From positions 558,001-622,000 of the forward strand of contig JBAJFG010000460.1 in NCBI GenBank assembly GCA_037903475.1: 64,000 nucleotides of DNA, read 5' to 3'. Of this stretch, positions 1 through 13,187 are shown one piece after another (position 1 is the first letter of the stretch; every line of letters starts with the position of its first letter). The notes beneath the pieces were generated by a model, which worked only from the letters and a program-made list of their open reading frames with translations, did no database searches and was not told the DNA's origin. The DNA is from Ancylostoma caninum (taxonomy: Eukaryota > Nematoda > Chromadorea > Rhabditida > Ancylostomatidae). The position numbers were made by a program, and so were the translations under genes.

Positions 1-1397
1 GGACGAGTATTCCGTGATGGGTCCCGGCACGGAACCCTGCAAATGGTACGAATTTCATAGACACGCCCCCGCTGAACCACATGCACACACCCTGTCAAAG
101 GCGTTAGTTGCCGCGACGGAACCCTAATGTCCAGAGCGGCAGATGTGTCCACGGCAGTATCTTCGCAGGTAGGCGGCCTTTCAAGGTGTTCAACTTACTG
201 TTGCGATTGTCCAGCTGCCGGCTTCCTGGTAAGCGACTCATTTCAGAAGTGAAAATTTCCGTGAGTGCTGCCTTTAAGGCGCATGTTAGCGTGCGTTCAG
301 ATAAATAAAAAAAAACAAATGAGTAGGCGAATAATATTTCAAACCACTGGTGTAAATAGTACATCTTCAAAGCATCTTCATTAAATTCCGGATCAGTTCT
401 AGGTAAATTTCAATATCCCACCGTTTTTCACACTTTCTCTTGATCTATACGCTGAAAGTGCCGATCGAATTACCCATGCTGACCGTCATGACAATCTGAT
501 CAAAATTTGCTCACTCTCCTTCGTATCCATGTTCTCCCTATCCTTCCCTTTCATTTCCAAGGTCCGCTGGCTTGTTTCTCTAGTTTGCATGATTCGACAA
601 TATGTATGATGGTAAATGAACTGTGTTTCATTTGATGTTTTTGTTTTCCACTTGATTTCTTAACCGCGCGTAGTGTTCCGAATCGGTGGAATTCATCTCT
701 CTGCTCCTAATTTCCGCTGGGGTCGTTGCCACAACAACTGTTTCAACGCTACAAGGGAGGCGATTCAAGCTAAAGAAAGCGGTATTCTGCCCCGTCCTGT
801 CTTGCGGTGAAGATCATCATGAAAAAGAATAATTGGACTGCGAATTTAATCAAAAGTTCAATAATGTTCTGTATCCTGCTAGCTCTTTCCCAGAAATCTA
901 AAAAAAAATCTCTTTGAAACAAAAAAGGAAACAAAATACCTATGCTATGTTTCGTTTCTTCCACTATGCGGAGACAAAGATAAAAGAAATAGGACCACCA
1001 CAGGAACTCATCAGTAGTGAATGGTGGTCTTGTGAGTTAGAAAAAATGATCTTACTTCTTCTTAATTGGCAGTTCATGTGTGTGTGTGCGTGTGTGCACG
1101 AGAACCAGCCATCAAAAACGGAAAATACCTACACCGTCGTGTTCAGCGCGTCGAGTTATGTACGAAAATGTGGTAAATTTTGATTTTTACCTTTGATTTA
1201 CGGGGGTTTCGGGCCACTTTTGTCATGTTCAGACATGTTAATGGCCGGCAGTTGTTTTCACCACAGTTGAAATAAATGAGATAAGCTTATGATCACAGTA
1301 CCATATAAAAGGAAAGAGACGGGTAGTATGCCTTTATAACGAAGAGGAGGAACGAGGCGGACAAGGAGAGACACGGATGAGGATTAGGCCATAAGGT
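1..1397. other. Stretch with no supported gene
   Basis: I see no exon chain, conserved domain or RNA gene here. A few GT/AG-like sites around 130-280 could bracket short open segments, but none carries recognisable protein sequence. Confidence 0.5.
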
Positions 1398-1795
1398 GTG
1401 TTAGAGGTGTGCCTCCGGTATGATAAGGATGCACCGGCGTCCAAAAGCGGGGAAACGCCTGGGGTTGGGTCCAACGGCGTCGAAAAGTGGGGGAGATGGG
1501 TCCACCACTGTGGTAAGGGTGCGCCGGCGCCCAGAAGTGGGGGAGATGGGTCCACCACTGTGATAAGGGTGCGTCGGCGTCCAAAGTGGGGAAACACCTG
1601 GGATCGGGTCCGACGGTGTGATAAGGGAGCGCAGGCGTCCAAAACTGAGGAAACATCTGGAGTCGGGTCCAACGGTGTGGTAAGGGTGCACCGGGGTCCA
1701 GATGCAGGGGTACACCTGGAGACGGGTCCAGCGGTATGATAAGGGTGCGCCGGCGTCGAAAGTGTGGAAGATGTCACGCATGGGTCCACACCTGC
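1398..1795. repeat. Minisatellite, period about 59 bp
   Basis: Each unit contains GGGTCC, a GGTGTGGTAAGGGTGC-like core and a CGGCGTCCAAA-like core. The GGGTCC words fall at 1467, 1498, 1548, 1606, 1665, 1724 and 1782, giving spacings of 31, 50, 58, 59, 59 and 58. The array therefore has about seven units, with the left units shortened. It produces long overlapping open frames on both strands that are repeat artefacts rather than genes. It is much more GC-rich than its surroundings. Confidence 0.9.
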
Positions 1796-1840
1796 GAAAG
1801 CAGTATGCCAGCACTCAGTGGAGGGGAACACACACGTATG

Positions 1841-1905
1841 CAAGGCGAGCGAAGCGAGCCCAAAAGAAGCCTGAGAGTCCGGCGTTAGCCGGACGATCAG
1901 GCTGG
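1841..1905. repeat. Two adjacent palindromes
   Basis: The first palindrome is GGCGAGCGAAGCGAGCC (about 1842-1858). The second is a hairpin in which GCCTGA pairs with TCAGGC and, inside that, TCCGGC pairs with GCCGGA across GTTA. Such paired GC-rich hairpins often sit at transposon ends, and this pair directly follows the minisatellite. I could not find the matching other end. Confidence 0.55.
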
Positions 1906-3308
1906 TAAGAATTAAACCAACCTGATCTGCTGTAGCATCTTCTTCTTCCTCTTGTTTGTCCTCGGACTCGAGCAACACTATGAAGTTCGTTGATGAAATG
2001 ATAACGAGAATTTCGCTTATTCTGTATCAAGAAAGCAATTCTAAAGAAGCCCTTCTCTTAAGTTTACTTAGCTTACAATCTGAATGTAGTTTACCCAAGA
2101 CGTCTTCACTGGTAGATATCCCGATCCTGGTTTGGCGGTAGAACTCTTGGAGAGAACATGCAAGAAAACTTAGAATTTTTGAAGTAGGTGTTGGTAGGCT
2201 GTGATAATCCTATCCCCTGGGAAATTTTGGAAAAATTCTTGTTTTGTTCCTGTGTGTTGTGCAGAATTAATTTCTGCTCTCTTCAGAAAAACACCCCTGA
2301 ATTCCTAGTATGGCTCCTTTCCGTGCGCTAGAAGAGAAGTGCTCGTGCTCCCTCTACGATGTGTTTTCGTTTCTTTATTCTTTCTTAGGCATTCAAGATC
2401 ATCCGAGAAGCACTTCAGCGTGTGGCTCTTTAGTGTGCATTGCTTCTATGAGGACGTTTCGGCCAAATGCAAACAATTGAATTCGAATCCGCCCGTTTGA
2501 GAGGCTTCAAGAGCGCGTTTCTTTTCGTCCTGTGTGACGAGTGCGTCCATCTTCAGATTTTCACTTTAACCACGAGTTCGACATCACCCTCCCCCCTCCC
2601 CCGGCTGCCACGACAGAGATCTAAGCGATACAGTTTCTCCTTGACCTCTATGTGTCAGTTAGCGATAGCTGACTTTGCGTTTCCCCAAACAACGACAACA
2701 AAATGTTTCTGCACTCTCCGAAATTGCCCGGCACTTCCTTCTTCCCTCACTTTCCATTTCGTGGACGCTCTGACATTTAGTGCTCGTATAGAGACATTTT
2801 ATCTTCTCCAGCTTTCTAATAGCCCCGCATTTTTTCTCTCCATTTGAATCGTTCGTTCACAATCGCTGGATCTCAATGCACTCTGTCGGCTCGCCCTTTG
2901 TGAGCGTCTTCCCGACGCCTGCCATTTATGTCGCTTGGTTTTTTTTCTGTTCATGGATGTGAAAAGCACGATTTCCTAGTGGAATTTGCACTAGAATTAT
3001 ATGGATTGTTCAGACGAGAGGGGTCTGCAACAGGTTTCAACAGGCTAAGTCAATGAACAAATGGCATGTTGGAACATGTCAGATTTCATGATGGGCTCAT
3101 GTGGAACTCGGTTCTGCATGGATTTTGTATGGAGTATGCATCGAGCAAAAATCATGAATACAGTATTCAATTACATGTAGAAGTGAAGTAGTTTCGGAAT
3201 AAAACTCAGTTGCGAGGGTTTGTCTGGTCAACTAAGACGGCAACAATAAGAATAATGTTAACGCCAAAAAACTGATAGACTCTTGCACCGCAGAATACCG
3301 CAAATATG
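1906..3308. other. Stretch with no supported gene
   Basis: AT-rich sequence. The longest open frame (2467-2847, +) lacks recognisable protein features and splice context. I see nothing else here. Confidence 0.5.
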
Positions 3309-3516
3309 GTCTGCCGCGCCACATAGCCTACGCGACGCGGCAGACTGGCTGAGTGTTGTGGCTGTCGGGCGTTGCCTTTATTGATGTTTTGCTCATGTTC
3401 TAACACTAAAATTTCGAAACGAAGACAAAAACACAAAAAAGCAATGAAAAACACCGCTCGACAACAACATCGTGCAAATGTTCTGCCGCGCCGCGCGGGT
3501 GGTGCGGCGCGACAGA
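3309..3516. repeat. Pair of related GC-rich hairpins
   Basis: The first hairpin (3309-3345) has a perfect 10 bp stem, GTCTGCCGCG with CGCGGCAGAC, and a 17 nt loop. The second (3482-3516) pairs TCTGCCGCGCCGC with GCGGCGCGACAGA, with one mismatch. Both are preceded by a CAAAT word and share TCTGCCGCGCC. They look like two copies of one terminal motif about 170 bp apart, perhaps sub-terminal hairpins of a small DNA transposon. No target duplication was identified. Confidence 0.6.
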
Positions 3517-4797
3517 CCGGGGTTATTTCATGCAAGAGTTATTGACCGGCACTGTACTTTGAATGTTGGCGACTTTTTCTCTTCCATACCATTTGATCCT
3601 CAATTTCACTCGCTTTTTGTTTTTGAAACTCTTTTTATCCTTTTTGAAACCTCTTGAGCTTTTTTTGAATAACATATCCGAATTAATCATTTTCAGCTGA
3701 GATTTTTCGAACTCTCTCTATTTTGAACCACTTGCACTTCTTAGAGTTCTCATTTATTTGAAACCTTTCACTTTGCCTGTTTCCTACCACTTTAATAGAT
3801 CATCCTACTTTTCTTACTCGTAGAATTTCCTCATGCTACCTGAACTTTACTGTTCACATGCATGTGTCCTCAAAAGAAGAACTCTCCTCGATGTTTTCAA
3901 CCTCATCAAAAGTGAGAAGTGCACTTTTCCGGTCGCAATTCCCCGCCGCCGCCTCGTCGAGACAGTCCCGGAGCCTCCATTCAACATCTGACGACAGGCT
4001 CGATGTCTAATGCTACCCCGCATTGTATAAACGAACATTTCGAGTGCTCCATTGACTAGTTTCGCCCCCTCTCGGAGGCGCAAAATATTTATTCATTCGT
4101 TCTCGGTCTCGTAGTCATGGCTTCGTAGCCAGTAATTCAATATCCTGCAAAGAAGCTGTTTAGACTTCTTTTTTCCCTATGTTTTTCTGAATTTACAGCT
4201 TTGTAATCAAATTGCTTGAAATTTCATCGGAGGAGAAATAAGAACGATTAAATAAAAACAAAATACAAGCAACAATAAATGAATGAACTCTATGCCTTGC
4301 CTCTCTCCCTCATATCTTTCCCATTTACTATTGGAAGATTATCCGGAAATTTCGGGATTGCCCTTGGGGAATTCTAGATCTGCACGTTCTTAGAGTTATG
4401 TGTTTTACTGGTTGACCTTCAGGAGATTACATTCTAGTCCAATATGAACATATTTTACATATACGCTCGCTTCATGTGTAGAAGCTCTCCACCAGCCTAG
4501 ATCCCTTGCAATGACAGACGTGTTGGGAGAAATACCTTGAAGCCTGGGGAAAAATTGAGGTATTCGTCTAAAAGATTTGAATAATGTCACGGGCCATCAA
4601 AAACATAGAAGAAAAGGAAAAGAGTGCAGTGATGGAAAAATTGTCTAAAATCCTAGCTTTAAATCCTGAACATTTCATGGCTGGTAGGAATGTATTCGCA
4701 CTGTCCAGCCGCATACACAATTTCTCATAGAAGGGAAATCTTAAAATGCCCTGGTTTTTAACACATTTTTATTTTGAAGAGATGTGTATGTGTGCCT
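3517..4797. other. Stretch with no supported gene
   Basis: T-rich, low-complexity-leaning sequence with no exon chain or domain that I can identify on either strand. Confidence 0.5.
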
Positions 4798-5092
4798 GCA
4801 TTTACCCACAGTGAACGGCAATGGCGGTGGCGCATCCACGGCCCGAGAAAGATGCAGCGCGACCGCGCCACGCGTGCCTAAATCGGTGTCGTCTGCCGCC
4901 GGGATACTATTTCTAGGCTCTTTCCTTTCCGATCTGGTCGAAAACCTTTGAAGTCGGGTGGAAAAGTTGCTAGAAATAGCATAACAGGTGCAGAAAAACT
5001 CGATTACTGCGCGCGCAACGGGGTTGCGCGACCACCTTCTCGAGGCCGCGGATGGGCCAACGCTATTGACGTCCACTGTAAAGGGGAGAAAT
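4798..5092. repeat. Imperfect inverted repeat, MITE-like
   Basis: The left arm (about 4798-4878) and the reverse complement of the right arm (about 5010-5092) align over about 75 bp. Both contain TTTAC, an AGTG-AACG/GACGT word, CAATxGCG, TGGCxCATCC, CGGCC, CGAGAA and GCGCGACC/TCGCGCAACC. The spacer is about 130 bp and carries no coding sequence. This is the layout of a foldback or miniature inverted-repeat element. I could not assign a superfamily or see a clean target duplication. Confidence 0.6.
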
Positions 5093-8000
5093 ATGTACAG
5101 CAAATATTACTGGGGAAACTCATCCATTGCTAATAAGCAAGAGAATTTCCGAGGAATCCATGAAACCCTTGTGCATGCCTTGAATTCATGAACACTGGTG
5201 AATAATGATAACTCGCTAACGATTAACGTTTTCAGAACAGCAGACTGTGAGCGTTTCCCATGAAATGTACGAGAATTTTCAAGAAAAAGGGTATAGGTGA
5301 CCCAGTTTCAGCTATAGGGATTGTTCCAAGCATTTTTTTGCTATCGGACTTGTTGTTATTCAGGTTTAGAATGCATTCTGTGAGGATCGATCGCTTACAC
5401 GTTTTCGTTTCTCTTTATCTACTCATTTTCTGCCCAATTGAAGGGCTCTTTTCTCAACCTCTTGTATTGAGAATTTGTGTACGCGCAAAATATGCAGCAT
5501 ATTAATGCATGAGCGGTAGGAGTCCCTGTTACAATACATGTATATATGTCGGATTTTGGTTTTGTTCAGGAACATTGTCCAAAATCCATAGCTCCACTTC
5601 AAAGAAAGCGTGTTTAGTCGGAGTGGTTTACGATTCTCCAACCTATTTGCCTGTTGTTTTGAGCATTGCCCTAAGTCATGCGGATGAAATCGGCCAGGAG
5701 TTGCTCCAGCCTGAATGCTGGAAATGACAGTATAATCGTTTCTTCACGAATTTTCTAGAAGAATTCCGTACAGAGCAGCCTTGTTGTGCGTGACCGTCGT
5801 GCCAACTTCCATGTGCTTTTAGTACTCGAGTTCAACTTTTTGACTTGTCTCATTACACGCTCCCCTTCACTAGTTTCGCCTCACGAAGTGTCTCTTTTCG
5901 AGGCATTTACCAGGTGAGCGCCGTCGGCGCTGTGCTCACACGTTCAAATCGGCTTCGCTCAGCTATCGACGAATTCCGTTTTTTCCTCTTTTTGTTGAGT
6001 CACTAGGCTGCTCGCATAGGCTTGGAGATTCGTAATTGCTGACTCTGCTGCTGAATAGCTCTCTCAGAACGCTGAGTTACGTGTTGCCGGTTTTCTGGCT
6101 TCCTTTTTTGTCTTTCTAACAGACTTTATTGTTCTTCTGTTTCTTCTCCAAGTAACTGCCTTGCTGGCCATTGCAGATTTCCATTGAAATGAGTCAAAAG
6201 GCGTGAAATTGCGTGTTGAGTCACGGCCTCCCGTGATGCATAAAACCCATGCTTGGTGCCCTATTGATGACAATCCTGCTGCGGGACTGATGTACGGTTC
6301 AAGAAATGCTGTGATCTGTTTGTACGTCCAGAATAAATGAGCTCCCCATGGAAGAATCTGTGAATTTTTCAAGGAAAGGCAGGAGAGGGCAGTTTGGTTG
6401 GGTGAAGTGCGCCAATTCTCGCAGGAGAACTTCACCGAATCTGGAGTAGTGGGAAGGATATAAGCATCTATGTGGGACCGTTTCACGGTTGTACAGTTAT
6501 TTCGAGGGTTTTTTTTTTCTCGTGGTGAGATTCACGCGCAGCCGGGAGGGATTATATTCCCGTTTATTTAAAATTGACAGGGCTTTCAAACAAACTGTGA
6601 CACACACTGCTCAGTGGGACCATGTCAAGCCTGCCCATCCCCGTTTACATTCCTTAAAATGGCTTTATAAAATAGGTAAAGTTTTTACGTATCCAACCAA
6701 TTTTTATCCCTTATTTTGTTCACGTTTTTATCACATTTCTATAGGTTAATTTTGCCTTTGCTCCGTTGCCGAATTTTCTGGGTACTCATGTTTTTCCTTT
6801 TTTCCCTCCCCCTACTCCACTTCCGAGAAAATTTTTCCCATCCGTAACCGATATCCGTCTTTTTGCCATGTTCAGCTCTGAGTCACTCAGTCACTCATTT
6901 TTTTCTATCGTCCACCTAAACTCCCCCACTCCCCCAAACCTCCATCCATAACATAAATATTTTTGCACCACTGCTTTTGCTATCATTATCGCACTCGTCC
7001 CACAGAATGGATTCGTTTTTGCCTGGAGAACCCGTTGGGGGCTCACAATCTTCACGAGAACATTCAGGAATCCCACCACATGTCTGAAAATCTAGGCATT
7101 ACTGGGTAGAGCACTGCTAATTTAGCCTCCAGAGAGAAGAAATGGTAATTTGCATCTAATAGCGCAGGCAGTATACGGCCAACCTCGAGGTCGTAGCCAT
7201 CCTCTCTGGAACCAATAAGGAGCAGCTGAGCGGCACGATTTATTTCCGCAACCACACAACCGGTTCTGTCGCTGCACAGCCTTCCCCGTTGGTTCTCTTT
7301 TTTTTTCTCGGAGCCCTTCCGGTGCGCTTTTTTATAGCACCATAGCGACAACTTCAGGGGAAAATCGATTTGGGTACTTTATATGATTTTAAAAGTGACT
7401 CCAGTGGCGCTTATGAATAAAAAAGTGTTTCTCCATATTTGACCACTTCTTCTTTGAAAATTACGCACTTTTGTGGTGAGAAATTACTAGATACTTTTTC
7501 TTCACCTCCCATTAGCTCTAATGGACGGCCACAGCCAAAAACGTAGCGGTAGCCCATTAACCTTCCACTGAATGAGTTGAGAGTTGTGTACAACGTAAGC
7601 CGACGTGTGCATCCATCCATAGTGAGGGGTTCTAATATTGATCATACATTGTTTTTTCTTTGAAGCACATCTCTCCCAGCGTTCTTCCCTGCAAGCACTA
7701 TCCACGGATTTTTTGTGCTGAGATAAATCAGATCCTATGTGAGCAAATGCTAATCAAACACCTCTACGAGAAAAGCCCACGGAATGGTCATCTATCTGTG
7801 GAGCTAATGGAAAGTCATGGTGCCAACCCTTTGGCATGGAGCAGAAAGAGAGTGAGGGCAAACGACGCTCCAGTTTACGCAGGATCATCCACTTTTAGGC
7901 AGGTCTAGCAGTCTGCTTTTGTGGTGGGATCCATGCATTCAAAGCAAATTATGAAGAATGAAAGAACGATTTGATTTCTTTGATTTTTTGCTGTCTCTCG

Positions 8001-11000
8001 AACCATACACCATTTAATATGGGGCTACACTCTTTAAGACTTGGAATGAGTGAAAATTCCAGACGAGAAAATTTTCTCAGGAGATCATTTTGAAAGGTTT
8101 GGTTGTCAAAAGCCGTGCTTTTCCTCACTAATGAATACTTTGTAGGAGTTCTTTGGTATTGGGGCAGTTTCCAGTTGGAGGTTTTGTACGAAATGAAGGT
8201 TGGGTAACCTTTTCTTCTCACAATAGCTTATAATTTTATCAAATGAGTCGATTTATCTGAAGCCGATTCTTTTTTTTTGCATTTTATTTCATTTTGCGCT
8301 CTGGAGAGCGATGAGCTTACATTAAGCTACATCAAGCCTTACAACTTCGGATTATTTTTAATCTTCCATCTTGAATTTTCTAAAAACCACAGCAAATATG
8401 GAGCTAACTATATGGTCCTTCGATCCTAGAACTTACCGAATCGGGATAAAGTTGACCCTTTACCAACTATTTTTCCAAATTTCATAGGGTTAACCACGCA
8501 TGTGCCAGTGTCGCATGCTGGGTCAGTTTTGTGAGGAAAAATCAACTGGTTTCATCGCCCTTTTCAGGTTTTTTTTTCTCAGAAAAGTAGAAAACGCTCG
8601 TAGATGTATTATTCAAAGATTGAGTGTGTCTCCCTTAAAACACTAAAACATTTTTCACTTACATATGGTCCGGCAGGACCCGCAAGGCCTTCTCGCACCA
8701 AACCTCAGCGGAATATGGCAACAGAGCTCCAACTTGTTTGATTTTCCACCATCACCTTCTTTCTTGGCATTACTGGTTCCGTGGTACTTAGCTTGCGAAA
8801 GAGTGTAGCTGACTCACGCCTTGCCTGCTAAGCACAAATCGATCTCTCAAGTTACGGAGACTTTTTAAATTGATAGACCGGTTCGTCTGTCCTGATGGAC
8901 TACGAGATTTTTCCATACAAGAATGACTACGCACTGTTCCATTCCCTTCCAGGCGAATCGTCGTGTCGATACTCATCGCAAAGTCGGCGGACTCGTAGTT
9001 AACAGTGCATTATAAACATCGATAATGCAAATCAACGCTAGGATCGACTATTATGGTGCGGGTTGAAATTTATACGATGCGGCGCGTCCTGTCACGATTG
9101 CACGTTCTCACATCAAAGTTTACTTCATCATGTTGGTCTGTTTTATATACAGTCGCTGTTAATTCAGTAGGCGGGTAGTACATGCGATTCCAGAGCGTTG
9201 CGGTCCTATAAGCGCGGCGGGGCCCAAACAGTTTCAGAAATTTTGCGTATTGGACGCGTCCTGAATTCCAGTTGCACCCTTAGTAATATGCCGCTTGCAA
9301 ACCTACGCTCAACACAAGAAAAGAGTTTTTTTTTTTGGAAATAGATGATATCAAATGGGTCTTGCCAAGTCGCTTGGTCCGCAATGCTATGGCGCGGCGT
9401 GCACTAGCGTCAAATAATTTGGCAGTGACTATAGCCTCATGCTATTAAAAAAAACCAAATTCCGTTTTGCGCACTAACACTAGCCATGCGACATAACCAT
9501 CTCCAGCGCACTATGACTTGGTCCCAACAAGATGAGAAAAAGGAAAGGAATGCGGCGCTGTTCTTCCTGTATTTTTCATATTTCATTATTCGCGTAAGAA
9601 GGGTAATAGCAAACTAGATTAGGATCAGCTGCCCAGGCGCGCATCGTCCATTCGCTGTCTCATGTAGACCTAGGATTGAGCACTTAGGTGAGATTTGGAA
9701 GCTGTCGAACATCAAACCGTAACTTTCTTGATAACCTTCCTTCAATGTTCAACTGGGCCAATCGTGAAAAAAAGCGAAACGGTAGAGTTTTCTATGAGTT
9801 TCTCAGTTGCGACGGCATTCTAATGGAAGTTGTCCGATGATCGATTAATGAGTGCATTGATTAGCAGTGGAGCGCTTTTTATCAAATGAGTCAATAAATT
9901 GCCTAGGAACTAATTCACTACTGGATGTCTTTTTTTTCAACAAAAAAGAGTAATGTGTGCCAATTTCATAATGCAAGTCAATCCCAACAATTTGTTCTTA
10001 AAGGGGTGCCTGATCAATGAGGGAATAAATTCAGGGAGTGAAAATCGTTACACGTTGACAGGCGTCAACCGTTATAGGATACAGGTTTGGGGTAACGCAG
10101 TATCAACGTGGGTTAACCAGCGAGGCATTGCCTCGTTGCGGGGTCTGCAAAAACAATCCACGTCCCTTGTTACCATTTTCTCTTACATATTTGGTGTGAT
10201 ACCGAGCGTAAAAGAATTGCAATGTTCATGACGAATACCACAGTGTAATAGTGATTCATCGTACGATCCCATTAATGGAATTTAACCTGCAGACAAGGGT
10301 CACTCGTCGCTGCATTGTCACATCATTCGAATTCGCTATAAAAAAAACCACGGGTGGCGATCGCAGGGGCAGTCATCATTTGAATTTAAAATCAATTTTT
10401 TGAGAGCTTTGTTTTTAAAGTCCCAGCTATTCAGGTATCTACATACCTCCTCGATAGGAACCTCACAATTTCTCCCACTCTCCGCCACTTCAGTTTCTGA
10501 TTGCCACTAAAATCCACGAAACATTTTCAGTTGATCTATACATAGCACCCACGGATAGGATCGCCTCTTCGATTCCTTGGTGTGCTCCATTGAGAACTTC
10601 ACGCCCTAATCAAAACGGAGGCAAAATTCAGGATATGAATTCTACTTTTTAGTTCAGACGCGTGTAGGTTTTTTAAGCGTTACTAAATTCGCTTTCTCTT
10701 CAGAAGTCAGTATGTGATCGGATTCACTAGATATAGTAATTTTATCGGATTTCCATCTTCATCCGTCTTTTTTCTCGTCCTTTCTCTACTTTGCTGCTTT
10801 ATCCTGTTGGTCCTCATTATTCTGTGCGTTACTTAGCATTTTAATTTATCAAGTCACGACTTTAAACCTGCATATACTTACTGATTTTAATAAATGTGAG
10901 TACCAACGCATTTCAACTTTGCTTTCTAGGCACATTTTGGCTATTATATCTGGTATTTATGTGTTAGAAATCGCAGGTGTTTGTGAAAAACAGATATTTT

Positions 11001-11473
11001 GATAGAGATGAAGCTCTCTCATCTGAGTGTTGCCTTTCATTCTATCTATCTTGAGAATATCTTTCAATTCAATGCTGATTTGCTTTTCCATTATCTTTCT
11101 ATTGAATCACACCCATTTATTTTCGTGTTGCCTCGCCTGCGCCTAAAGTCGCTACGGCTCATCGCGGAAGTGCTACAACCCGTCTTTCATCCATCTGCCT
11201 CCTTTTCCGATTTACACTTCAATCTTTTCTTGCTCGCAGCTCAATGCCGTATTGGCAGATGATTCAACTCCAATCGGTCATCGTCGTTCCTGCCATCCAT
11301 CCTTTTCGATTGACTTTTTCTGACATATGAGCCGCATTCCGCCACCGGTTCTCTAATTTGCTTCGTACTCGTGCCCATTTGTTTCGCCAACGCTTTTTTT
11401 CCTGATGTTCGATGCGTTATAACAGAATGGTTTTTTTTTCGGTTTCATCCACTGCAATTACAGCTGTTTTCAG
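5093..11473. other. Long stretch with no supported gene
   Basis: No exon chain could be built on either strand. The best isolated open segment is 5571-5727 (+), which follows a TTTGTTCAG acceptor and encodes a plausible-looking stretch including CLVGVVYDSP and then a TGA. It has no partner exon or recognised domain. The rest is AT-rich intergenic-type sequence. Confidence 0.45.
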
Positions 11474-12963
11474 GCGAAGTGACATACCAGGCGGCTTGCG
11501 GTGCGTGCATTACTGACACATTCTTCGTCGTTAATGAGGCTCATAGCTGCTCGTCACGCCTTCAAGGTGAGCATCATAATAACCATTTACTTCTTATTAT
11601 CCTGCTTCATTTCTTTGTTATAGTAGTTGTGTCTAAAAACCTTTGTGGGTTCGGAATCTTTTTCTAAATCTTTCTCGAGTCGTTATCAAAGGCTCTCCTT
11701 CGCTTGATTAATGGATTGCATTGTGTACTTTTGCTCAAATTTAAGTGCGTTTGGACATTTGGTAGAAGTCTGCGCGATCGAACAGTGGAATCCGATGAAA
11801 TTAGATGTTTTTTTTCGGGTCTTTTCTCTTCAGTAGCCATTTCGCTTTCACTTATTTCTTAACAAGAGGACTATTGATGGTTTGCTGCGCCTATGGTTAC
11901 ATTTATTTAATGTTATTCACGCGTAGGCGTACCAAGACATCTATCCCATGGTGGACTTTCTTCTTCTCTCTTTTCTGTGCGTACTTCATTTTTTTTTTTA
12001 GATTTTGGAATGGAAAATCATCGCTGTTACTTGTTCTGACCTGGTCCCATAAACTGCTTATATCTGAAATTCAGCTTCACCCTTTCCTCAAATAGTATGT
12101 ATGTACGTGCAATCTCCTTTAGAATTTAACGGTTCTTAGAGTTAGATGCTTAATAGTTTTTTTTTTCATGTCCACAAACTTCGTCGTTGCGCAATTATGT
12201 GTCAGCTATTTATTTTGTCCCTTCGCACTCCCGGACAACAAAAGTTTTGCTCCCAAAAGTTACCAATTTTGGTTACTTGAACTTGTTATCTATCCCATTT
12301 TCGCATGCAATTAATACTTAGAGTGGATATATGTTGATGTTAAGGGCTTTCAGTTCGGCTGATTTCTTTGATGTCTTCACATCAACTTGATTTCCTTTAA
12401 ATTTATGATTTCGAGAAGAAAGAAACAGAATTTTTCAGAGAGCTATCGCTTTTAGCCTGACATATATTTTCTGGCATGTATCTTTCAAGGGGAGTAGCAT
12501 TAAGTTTCTATGAGAGTTGCAAATTGGATCTATGAAATTCTGTTCTGTGGATAATCTTGCACGTAATCTAGAGGGGAGGGAATATGTTTCGGGAAGCAAA
12601 ACTCCTTGTAATTGATACCAACAAGCTCCCCTTTTCTAACTCCCCAGTTCTCTTCCTGTCTCTACTAGTGTTTCTTTTTTTCTAAATCGAAACCTTTGTT
12701 CTCTTTTTGACTTTAATATGCATGGCAATTCAGACTAATTCAATCCATTCAAAAGCTGTTCAGAATTCATGAAAAGGGCATGTTGATTTATGCTCTATTC
12801 TCTTGCTCTGTGCTGGTTTCGTTTTCTGAGGCTTATTTTTGATTGCAGAAGGCTGAGTCACCTAAAATGCCCTTTGTGTGGCCGAAAAATTGGAGATTCC
12901 GGCTTAATCCCTTCCGCCTCCACCGATATAGATGATGGAACTGTGATCTGGCATAAATCATGA
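11474..12963 (+). CDS. Possible 3' end of a Cys-rich, LIM-like gene (two candidate exons)
   Basis: This is a low-confidence call. Candidate exon 11474-11566 is bounded by TTTTCAG and AAG|GTGAGC. Only one frame is open, and it encodes CGAC, then an I-T-D-T-F-F-V-V stretch. Candidate exon 12849-12963 follows GATTGCAG and encodes HLKCPLCGRKIGD, ending in TGA. Taken together the cysteines resemble half of a LIM zinc-finger (C-x2-C, about 23 residues, H-x2-C-x2-C). However, the two exons differ in phase by one base (exit phase 1, entry phase 2), so a small exon between them is missing or the pairing is wrong. I found no upstream exons. The stop lies only about 220 bp before the trans-splice site of the next gene, so a shared operon is conceivable. 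No AATAAA is seen between them. Confidence 0.28.
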
Positions 12964-13177
12964 TTTATCTGCTGAGGCAATCAAGCATATTTTAGTAGGA
13001 ACCTCTCTTAGTTTGCAAGTAACATGTAGTTACCGAGCACTAAGCCGATAAGAGTGTTTGTAGTGTTTTGTTTTGCAACGATGAACTGCTTGGTTCATGC
13101 GTGCAGGTTCTGCATAGAACATCTGTTTGCATCTTACCATGTCCTATTTCACTTACGAGGTCGATTTTTGCATTATG

Positions 13178-13187
13178 TTTTTTCAGA
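13178..13187 (+). promoter_or_regulatory. Probable spliced-leader acceptor of the SLC6 gene
   Basis: A T-run ending in TTTCAG (AG at 13185-13186) lies one base before the ATG at 13188. In nematodes an acceptor immediately upstream of the start codon, with no matching upstream donor, is typical of SL trans-splicing. It fixes the choice of start. SL1 and SL2 cannot be told apart from sequence alone. Confidence 0.6.

Noticed and set aside
1905..1925. Spliced-leader-like word (GGTTTAATT on the minus strand)
   Set aside because: Only nine bases match SL1, there is no donor or Sm-site context, and the word is expected by chance.
1334..1978. 214-codon open frame on the minus strand and overlapping frames
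   Set aside because: They lie over the ~59 bp minisatellite and give a periodic peptide in several frames on both strands, which is a repeat artefact.
5571..5727. Possible exon after TTTGTTCAG (CLVGVVYDSPTYLP...)
   Set aside because: It has plausible codon use but no partner exon, no donor and no recognised family.
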